Both the position numbers and the translations under genes were made by a program. The notes under the pieces are model-generated. The model did not search any database. It had not been told where the DNA came from and saw only the letters and a list, made by a program, of their open reading frames with translations. This document shows, piece by piece, positions 1 to 6,331 of a DNA stretch of 7,939 bases. The stretch's first letter is position 1. Every line of letters begins with the position of its first letter. This DNA comes from Bdellovibrionales bacterium (GTDB taxonomy: Bacteria; Bdellovibrionota; Bdellovibrionia; Bdellovibrionales; UBA1609), in assembly GCA_026648125.1 (NCBI GenBank), contig JAPKGD010000064.1:1-7939 (forward strand), read 5' to 3'.

Positions 1-22
1 ACCTGCGCGCAGACGGGTCGGT

Positions 23-571
23 TTACACAAAACTCCACTCTGTTATAACTTCTATTCCATCAAGTCCCGGTGGGTAGTCTCCAATCCAACGAAATTTCTT
101 GCGCATGGGATGAGCCAAAAACAACATACCCTGATCTTCATTGCGCGGATATTGACTTAAAAGGTCACCAAATAAGACCTGCGCTCGACCAGGCCCCGAA
201 AGATCCCGGTCAGCGCGAATTCCCAAATTTAATAGCCGAGAATTTAGAAAAGTGAATTCACCATCCACAAAGACCAGTAGGTTATCGTGGTATCCGGCGT
301 AAGCGCGGTTTTCATTTTCGAAACTGTTGAGATCCGTGAAAAAGATAAAATCCAGTCCCGATTCTTGGGCGGCAGAGATAATTTCTGACATCGAACCGCT
401 TCCACTCGACTGATTGGTGTGAATGTTAATCACGCCGGTATAATCATGAAATCCCTGAGGGTCATGGGAAGCAATTTCGCCGGGAATGATTCTCAAATCA
501 AAACGACTTAGAAAAGTGCCGTAAATGAGATAAATCAAAAGTAATGCGATCGGGGCCGTAGACCATTTCAT
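23..571 (-). CDS. Short membrane-anchored PHP-like protein with degenerate metal site
   Basis: A 182-residue protein with one N-terminal hydrophobic anchor or uncleaved signal (about 6-20), then a PHP-like (polymerase and histidinol phosphatase) region. Recognisable PHP elements are GVINIHTNQSSGSGS (46-60), the helix up to SGLDFIFFTDLN (71-82), VDGEFTF (102-108), FLAHP (151-155) and LDGIEV (170-175). In active members the first two motifs read H-x-H and T-D-H. Here they are N49-I-H51 and T-D-L81, so two metal ligands are missing while H51, D80, E105 and H154 remain. Phosphoesterase activity is therefore doubtful. The protein stops a few residues after LDGIEV, where I would expect more sequence, so it may be truncated. 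The start overlaps the glycosyltransferase stop (ATGA), implying coupled synthesis and perhaps an envelope-sugar role. Function is unknown. Confidence 0.7.
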   Translation of the reverse strand: MKWSTAPIALLLIYLIYGTFLSRFDLRIIPGEIASHDPQGFHDYTGVINIHTNQSSGSGSMSEIISAAQESGLDFIFFTDLNSFENENRAYAGYHDNLLVFVDGEFTFLNSRLLNLGIRADRDLSGPGRAQVLFGDLLSQYPRNEDQGMLFLAHPMRKKFRWIGDYPPGLDGIEVITEWSFV

Positions 572-1866
572 GGCTTCACCAACTGCCAGATTTCAAATTT
601 TTGTCCAATCTCTTTAACTACAATTTTGGACCAGGATTGGTAAGCGGGCGGAACAACGTCATCTGGTTGAACAATAAGATAAAACGAATCTTCTTGTGGA
701 GTGGACTCGGAGAGTGAATCAAAAAAATCTCTACGATTCATTTCGCTAAGTTTATAGATTGGCCTTTTCCAGCGGTAACTTAACCATGAAGCCATCTGGT
801 ACGATCGCGCATAAAGAGGTGAGAATTCTGCTGAAGTCTGAGCTAAAGTTTCAAATTCTCTGAGCTCAAAAAGTTTAGTTTTTTCCAGCGCGGCTGGCCA
901 ATTCGGTAGCGCAAAAAGAATTATAATGGCGGTCAATAAGCCGGCCCAAAGAACAACTGTACCCATCAGCCATTTTGAAAATCGCGGGAGTGCTAATACG
1001 GCCATGCCGAGAATCATCGGGTGGGAGGGCAGCGGCCAGTTGGCTTCTACATATCCTCGAAATGAGGTTAATCCAAAAAATATCAATGGCAGCATCGAGG
1101 CGATCAAAAACGCCTTCTCTTTTCGCGCATGCCAAGCGGCCCAGAGTACAGTGGGGAAGAGAAGCCCAAGCTGGGCTAAGAGATATTCAGAGGTCCAAGA
1201 GGGTTTCCAATTTCTGCCCAAGCCATGAGAAATCTGAAATCGAAAGGAAGCCCAGTCATGCTGATAGTTCCAAATGAGAACAGGAGACAAAAGGATCAGG
1301 ACGGTGATTCCCAAAGGTACAAGCCATCGAAGAGTCTCACGAAAAGGCCTATGTTGTCGCCACCAAAGGGCAATAATCGGGAGCAAGAGAATAGCGTGAT
1401 ATTTACTAAGCGCGGTGAGACCTAAGGACAAACCTAGCAAAATGGCCGATTTCAATTGGGGTTGGTCGATGAATCTTTGTGCAGCCAAGAGAGTCAAACC
1501 CCAAGTCACAAATAGCGGGAGATCTGGTGTCACTATAAGTGAGCCCGGCCCGATGAGAGGCATAAAGAGGGCGAGGCATAGCCACCACAATTGTTGCTTT
1601 GGGCTGAACCATCTTGCAAAGAGGCGGGACCATATAACGAGGCCGAGGTGACCCAAGACAACAGCTGGCCAGCGCACAGCAAAGGGAGTGAGAATTGAAC
1701 CAAGCCACATTAGCCAAGCCACCATTGGGGGATGATCGAAATAGCTAAGTTGGAGATGATTGGCCCAAACGAGGTAATAGGCTTCGTCCGGCGACAAGGG
1801 CAACCATCCGGTCAAAGCCAACTTGACGGCGAGAGCGACCCACCAAATTTTCCACCAGGGACTCAC
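568..1866 (-). CDS. Integral membrane glycosyltransferase, GT39/GT83 (PMT/ArnT) type
   Basis: Polytopic enzyme of 432 residues in the GT-C fold family that uses polyprenyl-phosphate sugars at the periplasmic face of the inner membrane. The first periplasmic loop after the N-terminal helix has the catalytic acidic pair D27-E28 in LSPDEAYY, followed by SYFDHPP (41-47) as in ArnT-like enzymes. VTPDLPL (112-118), SKYHAIL (154-160) and EANWPLP (274-280) are further family motifs. About nine or ten hydrophobic helices run to residue 320, then a soluble C-terminal part of about 110 residues. The start is a GTG inside the GTGA overlap with rodZ, and its end overlaps the next gene as ATGA, so all three should be translationally coupled. 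The acceptor (lipid A, surface polysaccharide or protein) cannot be told; no lipid A modification genes are nearby. Confidence 0.87.
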   Translation of the reverse strand: MSPWWKIWWVALAVKLALTGWLPLSPDEAYYLVWANHLQLSYFDHPPMVAWLMWLGSILTPFAVRWPAVVLGHLGLVIWSRLFARWFSPKQQLWWLCLALFMPLIGPGSLIVTPDLPLFVTWGLTLLAAQRFIDQPQLKSAILLGLSLGLTALSKYHAILLLPIIALWWRQHRPFRETLRWLVPLGITVLILLSPVLIWNYQHDWASFRFQISHGLGRNWKPSWTSEYLLAQLGLLFPTVLWAAWHARKEKAFLIASMLPLIFFGLTSFRGYVEANWPLPSHPMILGMAVLALPRFSKWLMGTVVLWAGLLTAIIILFALPNWPAALEKTKLFELREFETLAQTSAEFSPLYARSYQMASWLSYRWKRPIYKLSEMNRRDFFDSLSESTPQEDSFYLIVQPDDVVPPAYQSWSKIVVKEIGQKFEIWQLVKP

Positions 1867-2960
1867 GGGAGCTGAATTTTCTTGGGTTTACCCAAGTCTC
1901 CGGGAACACCGACGTCTTTTCCATTATGAATGAGATTTACCGCTCCACCATCGCTCATTTCCAAAGCGATAGCTCCAGCCGCTTTAATCGTGTGGACCTG
2001 ATCAGGCTGTAGAGTGACAGTTTTGCTCTCACCTTGATTGACGCGAAATCGGATTTCCACTTTATCAAGGGCTTCAATTATGAGCTCCTGGGTCGCCTTG
2101 GGCTTTGTGGCGGGCTTTGCCTCTGCAGTCGCAGCAGAGTCATTCGGATTAGGCTCCGTCTTTGCTTCAGGCTGAGTTTCCGCCTGAGGCTTTGAGGCCA
2201 CTGCGACAGCATCGCTCTTTTCGGAGGAAGTTTTCTCAGGCGCTTTCTTTTCAGAGGCTAAAGGTGTTTGCTCGGATACTTTAGTTTCTTCTGGCTTTTT
2301 GTTGTCACTGACCGCACCAGCCTCTTTCTTCTCTTCAGACTTTTCAGGCGTTGGTGTCACCGCTGCGGCTTCCGTTTTATTGCTGGAAATCTCTTTTGCT
2401 TTTGGTTCTGTTGTAGCTATCTCTGCGGGCGCTTTTTGCTCACCATCCGTTGTGCTAGTTTCTATTTTGCTCAATTGGGGCGGGGGTTCCACCCTCGCTT
2501 CAGTTTCATACTTGTTCACCATGCGATAAACAAAAGCGATCAGTAGAATCAGGCTCAATAGCCCACCTGCTAAGCCCAATTTTTTTGTATTCGACATGCC
2601 CTCTGGAATTAACGGCTGATTTGAGGCTTTAGGCTCTTCTTTAGGCTTTATCGGCTCAGAGACAGATTCCACCGGCTGTCCTGCCGGACTTGGTTTGACC
2701 TCTTGAGGCCCAGGAGGAGAATCCAAAATTGCCATCTCTTCATTGAAGGCGCGAAGAACTTCATCAACATCCATTTTTAAAAACGTGGCATAAGATTTAA
2801 CAAAGCCCCGGAGAAATGTTCGGGCAGGCAAATGATCCATATCTCCCGATTCAATCGCCTGAAGCATTCGTGACGTAATCTTGGTCGAAATAGACACTTC
2901 GGCAAGAGAGATATCCTGACTTTCCCTGCGGTCCTTCAAAATTTGTCCAGTTTCTTTCAT
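1863..2960 (-). CDS. rodZ: RodZ-like cell-shape protein: HTH domain, one membrane segment, DUF4115 C-terminus
   Basis: Bitopic inner-membrane protein that in studied bacteria links the MreB cytoskeleton to the peptidoglycan elongation machinery. The 365 residues show the RodZ layout in order. A cytoplasmic Cro/CI-type helix-turn-helix is at about 1-72 (LKDRRESQDISLAEVSISTK, then LPARTFLRGFVKSYA). A proline-rich juxtamembrane stretch spans 80-125. One transmembrane helix is at about 128-146 (LGLAGGLLSLILLIAFVY). A low-complexity periplasmic linker rich in Lys, Glu, Ala, Pro, Ser and Thr spans 150-290. A C-terminal beta domain is at 291-365 (DUF4115-like, with KVEIRFRVNQGESKTVTLQP). A GAGGA at 2965-2969, next to the stop of the TPR gene, serves as its ribosome binding site. 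Its stop overlaps the next start as GTGA. The pilF-like/rodZ pairing is known from gamma-proteobacteria. No MreB gene is in view. Confidence 0.92.
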   Translation of the reverse strand: MKETGQILKDRRESQDISLAEVSISTKITSRMLQAIESGDMDHLPARTFLRGFVKSYATFLKMDVDEVLRAFNEEMAILDSPPGPQEVKPSPAGQPVESVSEPIKPKEEPKASNQPLIPEGMSNTKKLGLAGGLLSLILLIAFVYRMVNKYETEARVEPPPQLSKIETSTTDGEQKAPAEIATTEPKAKEISSNKTEAAAVTPTPEKSEEKKEAGAVSDNKKPEETKVSEQTPLASEKKAPEKTSSEKSDAVAVASKPQAETQPEAKTEPNPNDSAATAEAKPATKPKATQELIIEALDKVEIRFRVNQGESKTVTLQPDQVHTIKAAGAIALEMSDGGAVNLIHNGKDVGVPGDLGKPKKIQLP

Positions 2961-2969
2961 TCCGTCCTC

Positions 2970-3713
2970 TTACTTTAGAAGTTCGAGCATGCTCCGCGAT
3001 TTTGCGGCATATTGACCTTCAGGGAAGGTGCTCAACCCCTGTTCCAAGCGCGCTACAGCCTGCTCCCGTTGTCCGAGCTTCATGTAGCTGAGCGCTGAAA
3101 AATAATAAGGTTCCTCAATTTTAGCTCTTTTGCATTGGTCAATCGCTTGGTCGAGAGCTTCAGCGGCCTTTTCAAAGGCACTCAGTTCGTACAGAGTTCG
3201 TCCATAAAATGAACTGGCCAAACAATTTTGCCGACGAAGCTTTAACGAATCGAGAAAATTCTTTTCAGCAAGTGAATATTCACTCAAGTAAAAGTGAGCA
3301 ATTCCGAGATTGGCCAAAGTTTTTTCAGGTTCTGGGTAAACGAGGTCCTGTGCTGCTAACTGAAGCTCCTGAATCGCCGCTCGGTATTGGCGCAACTCAA
3401 TGAGAGTTCGGCCCAAATTATTTCTCGCTTCGGTAAATTTTGGATTAATCTCTAAAGCCTTTCGAAATGCGGATTCAGCAAGGTCCATTCGACCACGAAA
3501 AAAATAGGCCAAACCAAGCTGGTTTTTTATTCCCGGGTTCATCGTGTCCAGTTTATCGGCGGTTAAGAATTCTGCGAGCGCCTCGGGATAATTTCCTTTG
3601 GTCAAATGGCCGGTGCCGATCTGCAAATGAAGGAGAGCTCGTTGCTTCTGGTCGACTTTATTTGTCGCACAGCTAGCCAGGATCAGTCCGCAGAAAATAA
3701 AAAGAATCCGCAT
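2970..3713 (-). CDS. TPR-repeat lipoprotein, PilF/Tgl-like (type IV pilus pilotin candidate)
   Basis: A probable lipoprotein of 247 residues made almost wholly of tetratricopeptide repeats. The start chosen is the ATG at 3711-3713, which gives a short signal peptide, MRILFIFCGLILASC, with lipobox LASC and lipidated C15. A longer frame from a TTG at 3788 would bury this signal and is unlikely. About six TPR units follow (roughly 26-59, 60-93, 94-125, 131-162, 163-196 and 201-233), with typical signatures such as NQLGLAYFFRGRMDLAESAFRKAL. Length, lipobox, repeat number and position directly before a rodZ-like gene match PilF/PilW/Tgl, the outer-membrane pilotin that helps secretin PilQ assemble in type IV pili. 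No other pilus gene is in view, so the function is inferred from family and context. There is no convincing Shine-Dalgarno before the ATG. It is 9 bases from the next gene. Confidence 0.85.
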   Translation of the reverse strand: MRILFIFCGLILASCATNKVDQKQRALLHLQIGTGHLTKGNYPEALAEFLTADKLDTMNPGIKNQLGLAYFFRGRMDLAESAFRKALEINPKFTEARNNLGRTLIELRQYRAAIQELQLAAQDLVYPEPEKTLANLGIAHFYLSEYSLAEKNFLDSLKLRRQNCLASSFYGRTLYELSAFEKAAEALDQAIDQCKRAKIEEPYYFSALSYMKLGQREQAVARLEQGLSTFPEGQYAAKSRSMLELLK

Positions 3714-3790
3714 GACGAAAAATCTAGCAAATTCAAGGCGCTGGGGCAAAATTTGCTGTGATCCCGAGTGGCCGATAATGCAAAGCAATA
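3714..3790. other. 77-base intergenic gap between the methyltransferase and the TPR lipoprotein
   Basis: This is the longest gap without an assigned gene. On the minus strand it could hold a weak promoter: TTTGCC, then 18 bases, then TAGATT, ending about 10 bases before the ATG. Neither box is a good consensus match and the resulting leader would be very short. I see no hairpin with a T tract and no RNA gene. If it has a function, it is most likely a promoter or a decayed leader for the pilF-rodZ part of the cluster. Confidence 0.3.
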
Positions 3791-4960
3791 TTAGAGTGAA
3801 TTCTTTAATTGAAGCGAGGCTATAGCTTCGAGGTGAGCGGTCTGAGGAAACATATCCAGCCCCTGAATGAACTCAACCTCATAGGCGTCAGAATTCAGCC
3901 AGGGCTCGAGGTCACGGGCCAACGTCGTTGGGTTGCAGCTTATATAAATTATTTGCTGGGGCCTTAATTTGCCGATGGCCTGACGGGTTTCTCGATCACA
4001 GCCAGGGCGAGGAGGATCCAAAACCACCAAGAGGGGCCCGGGTGGTCGCTTCCAGCTTCTTAGAAAAGTCGCGCAGGTCTGAGCCGCCCATTCTATGTTT
4101 TGGAAGAGGCTTTGTGAGCCTTGCCGTCTCTTCGCGAGGTCAACCAAATACGGACTCGCTTCAACCCCGAGAAGGGGGGTTGAAGGAAGCTTCTCAGCAA
4201 GGGGAAAGGTAAGATTGCCAGAACCACAATAGAGATCGACTGCCGATGCAAAGGGAATGGCTTTGATCGCCTTGACGAGGACACTAATGAGAACACTATT
4301 CTGTGCTTCGTTAACTTGGGCAAATCGACCGTCACCGCCATCTTGCTGAGACGCGGGGCGAATGTCTAATTCTCCATTTTGCAACCGAGCGATCTCCACC
4401 CGTTCCTTGTCTGGGGCATGGGGCTTTAGGTGCCGAGTTCGCACTGTTTCTAATGCGCTATTGATCTCCTGTTCGGCTAATAGGCATTCGTTAATTTCTA
4501 CTAACCGATGTGAACCGCTCGCATAAAAGCCCAGCTTTTCGCCATGTCTATGTATCTGAATCCGATTTCTATAATGGAACTCCGCGGGGGCCGGAATCAT
4601 TGGTAATATTGGTAGAGAATGAGATTTGTTGAGACGATGTAGAGCGGAAACAAGTTGCTCTTGCTTCTGCTTGACCTGTTCTTGGTAGGTTACATGTTGC
4701 CATTTGCATCCACCGCAAGTGCCGGCCACCGAACATGGGGCAGTTCTTCGCGCGGGAGATTCTACCTCAATTTTTAAGAGATCAGCGACGGCATAGGAGG
4801 AATGGAGTTCAACGACCCTGGCGAGAATGTGATCACCAGGGGCAGTAAAAGGAACAAAAACCACCATGCCTTGATAGCGACCCACGCCATGGCCCGAGTG
4901 ATAGGCCAGGCGATCAATGGAGATTTCAATCTCTTGGCCGAGGGAAAGCGGCCGAGTCAT
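3791..4960 (-). CDS. TrmA/RlmCD-family RNA (uracil-C5) methyltransferase with TRAM domain and Fe-S cysteines
   Basis: SAM-dependent methyltransferase that makes 5-methyluridine in rRNA or tRNA. At 389 residues it has an N-terminal TRAM-like RNA-binding beta domain (about 5-65). Four cysteines, C76, C82 and C85 (C-x5-CGGC) and C159 (INECLL), fit the 4Fe-4S cluster of RlmD (RumA). The family FAQVN segment is at 213-217. The SAM-binding motif VDLYCGSGNLTFPLA is at 241-255, DPPRPGC at 315-321, the nucleophile C342 in SCNPTTLARD and the general base E378 in FPQTAHLEAI. All catalytic residues are present. The target (23S U747, U1939 or tRNA U54) cannot be told from the sequence; the Fe-S cysteines and TRAM domain make an rRNA enzyme more likely than classical TrmA. 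The ATG is 4 bases after the full-length ndk stop and has no clear Shine-Dalgarno, so translation is probably coupled to ndk. Confidence 0.93.
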   Translation of the reverse strand: MTRPLSLGQEIEISIDRLAYHSGHGVGRYQGMVVFVPFTAPGDHILARVVELHSSYAVADLLKIEVESPARRTAPCSVAGTCGGCKWQHVTYQEQVKQKQEQLVSALHRLNKSHSLPILPMIPAPAEFHYRNRIQIHRHGEKLGFYASGSHRLVEINECLLAEQEINSALETVRTRHLKPHAPDKERVEIARLQNGELDIRPASQQDGGDGRFAQVNEAQNSVLISVLVKAIKAIPFASAVDLYCGSGNLTFPLAEKLPSTPLLGVEASPYLVDLAKRRQGSQSLFQNIEWAAQTCATFLRSWKRPPGPLLVVLDPPRPGCDRETRQAIGKLRPQQIIYISCNPTTLARDLEPWLNSDAYEVEFIQGLDMFPQTAHLEAIASLQLKNSL

Positions 4961-4964
4961 AGAC

Positions 4965-5389
4965 TCAGCCGTTTACGAATTCAGTCTTTTCGAAAAACAA
5001 TGCGAGTTCGCGCTCAGCGCTCGCTGGGCTGTCACTGCCATGTACGGCATTTTCTCCTACGCTATCACCAAAAAGAGCGCGGATTGTTCCCGGAGCGGCT
5101 TTCTTGGGATCCGTTGCTCCCATGATTTCGCGGTTTTTCATGACGGCGTTCTCACCTTTAAGGCCATCAACACAACTGGGCCTGAGGTCATAAATTCAAC
5201 TAATTCTCCAAAAAAGGGTCGCTCTTTGTGTTCCGCATAGAACTCTTCGCACTTGGGTCGAGTGAGGCGAACGAGCTTAGCCGCAGCGATGGTTAGACCA
5301 TTTTGCTCAAATTTATCGATAATTGCGCCAATGTGGTTCTTCTTAACAGCATTCGGCTTAATGATGCTAAATGTGGTCTCAACAGCCAT
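4965..5389 (-). pseudogene. ndk: Nucleoside diphosphate kinase, broken by a one-base frameshift
   Basis: Nucleoside diphosphate kinase transfers the gamma phosphate of ATP to other NDPs through a phosphohistidine. The first 78 codons are typical: MAVETTFSIIKPNAV with active-site K11, then HKERPFFGELVEFMTSGP. At TTA AAG (about 5155-5161) one base is missing compared with the expected codons for L-K-G-E-N-A-V. The frame therefore reads VRTPS and stops at the TGA at 5138-5140, giving an 83-residue product. In the shifted frame the rest is intact: GENAVMKNREIMGATDP, APGTIRALFGDS, then NAVHGSDS with the catalytic histidine (residue 117 of the repaired protein, codon at 5040-5042), ending at the TGA at 4965-4967. 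Repaired, it would have 141 residues, the normal length. Absence of any other lesion points to a very recent mutation or an assembly/homopolymer error. As written, the product lacks the catalytic histidine and should be inactive. Gene identity is certain; whether it is a true pseudogene is not. Confidence 0.93.
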
Positions 5390-5395
5390 GTTTCT

Positions 5396-5400
5396 CTCCT
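5396..5400 (-). promoter_or_regulatory. Shine-Dalgarno sequence of ndk
   Basis: AGGAG, within the purine-rich run AAGAGGAGAG, lies 6 bases before the ATG at 5387-5389. It is the strongest ribosome binding site in the window and fixes the ndk start. This suggests ndk was maintained as a well-translated gene and that its frame break is recent or an artefact. Confidence 0.8.
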
Positions 5401-5408
5401 CTTGTTAT

Positions 5409-5443
5409 AAATTAAACCCGGCCTTCATAGCATGGGCCGGGCT
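5409..5443 (-). terminator. Probable intrinsic terminator or attenuator between sucD and ndk
   Basis: On the minus strand the sequence after the sucD stop holds a perfect 7-bp GC-only stem: CCCGGCC at 5435-5441 pairs with GGCCGGG at 5417-5423. One G-U and one A-U pair can extend it outward. The 11-base loop can itself form a small CAT/ATG pairing. The stem is followed by TTTAATTTATAA, which is T-rich but interrupted by A residues, so termination may be incomplete. The plus-strand side of the hairpin has no T tract, so it should act only on minus-strand transcripts. Position and shape are seen directly; the terminating activity is inferred. Confidence 0.62.
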
Positions 5444-5461
5444 GACACGCCAAGTGGGCGC

Positions 5462-6331
5462 TTAAGTAAGACTTGCTTTAAGGGTCGTCCCAAGATCCGC
5501 AGGGCTTCGGGCAATCTTGCATCCTGCTGACTCAAGGGCTTCAAACTTAGCCTCTGCCGTGCCTTTGCCGCCGCTGATGATGGCACCCGCGTGGCCCATA
5601 CGCTTCCCTTTGGGAGCAGTAGCTCCCGCAATAAAGCTCGTCACTGGCTTTTTGAACTCTCTTTTAATGTATTCCGCCGCTTCTTCTTCGGCCGAGCCAC
5701 CAATTTCACCGATCATGATGACTGCATCTGTCTCGGGATCTTTATTAAACATCTCCAAGACGTCGATAAAGTTGGTGCCATTGACGGGGTCCCCACCAAT
5801 CCCTACGCAAGTGCTTTGCCCAAGACCCACTTGAGAAAGTTGAAATACTGCCTCATAAGTCAAGGTTCCAGAGCGGGAGAGAACACCAATTCGGCCTGGC
5901 TTATGGATATGGCCTGGCATAATTCCTATTTTGCACTGACCGGGAGTGATCACTCCGGGGCAATTGGGTCCAACAAGGCGAGTCTTCTTGCCTTCCATAA
6001 ACCGCTTTACTCTGACCATGTCGATCACCGGAATTCCCTCGCTGATGCACACCACGAGATCTAGTTTGGCATCCACGGCTTCCATAATGGCGTCCGCCGC
6101 AAAGGGTGGGGGCACATAAATCACCGATGCATTAGCTCCAGTTTTCTTAACCGCCTGATCAACAGTGTCGAAAACGGGTAGATTTAAATGAGTGGTACCG
6201 CCTTTTCCAGGAGTAACACCACCAACCATTTTAGTTCCGTAGGCAATGGCTTGCTCCGAGTGAAAGGTACCTTGAGCCCCAGTAAACCCCTGACAGATCA
6301 CCTTGGTCTCTTTGTTCACTAAAATCGCCAT
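5462..6331 (-). CDS. sucD: Succinyl-CoA synthetase (succinate-CoA ligase) alpha subunit
   Basis: Alpha subunit, which binds CoA and carries the phosphohistidine intermediate of succinyl-CoA synthetase. At 289 residues it matches the family. Residues 11-45 form the CoA-binding Rossmann start (VICQGFTGAQGTFHSEQA, then GGVTPGKGG). GPNCPGVI is at 121-128, SRSGTLTYE at 152-160 and GIGGDPVNGT at 177-186. The active-site loop GHAGAII is at 246-252, with H247 as the phosphorylated histidine by family comparison. Its start overlaps the sucC stop by one base (TAATG), the classic arrangement for coupled, equimolar synthesis of the two subunits. It is followed by a hairpin with a T-rich tail that probably ends most transcripts of the mdh-sucC-sucD group. 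No defect is visible. Confidence 0.98.
   Translation of the reverse strand: MAILVNKETKVICQGFTGAQGTFHSEQAIAYGTKMVGGVTPGKGGTTHLNLPVFDTVDQAVKKTGANASVIYVPPPFAADAIMEAVDAKLDLVVCISEGIPVIDMVRVKRFMEGKKTRLVGPNCPGVITPGQCKIGIMPGHIHKPGRIGVLSRSGTLTYEAVFQLSQVGLGQSTCVGIGGDPVNGTNFIDVLEMFNKDPETDAVIMIGEIGGSAEEEAAEYIKREFKKPVTSFIAGATAPKGKRMGHAGAIISGGKGTAEAKFEALESAGCKIARSPADLGTTLKASLT

Noticed and set aside
3714..3788. Upstream TTG start for the TPR lipoprotein, adding 25 residues
   Set aside because: The extension puts 25 residues with no secretion signal in front of a clear signal peptide and lipobox (LASC), and there is no Shine-Dalgarno before the TTG.
4093..4341. Minus-strand 82-codon frame inside the methyltransferase gene
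   Set aside because: It is out of frame within an intact enzyme gene, has no ribosome binding site and no recognisable domain.
5138..5165. Programmed -1 ribosomal frameshift producing full-length Ndk
   Set aside because: The A-site codon AAG could slip to AAA, but the P-site TTA would have to re-pair on CTT, so C-TTA-AAG is not a proper slippery heptamer. I see no stem-loop just downstream, and ndk is not known to use frameshifting. A mutation or sequence error is simpler.
5390..5461. Promoter for ndk using TATAAC near 5404-5409
   Set aside because: No acceptable -35 box lies at the right distance, and the implied transcript would start almost on the Shine-Dalgarno.
5591..6064. Plus-strand open frame of 157 codons opposite sucD
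   Set aside because: It lies wholly antisense to a highly conserved gene, has no family-like features and follows from codon use on the other strand. The same applies to the other plus-strand frames in this window.
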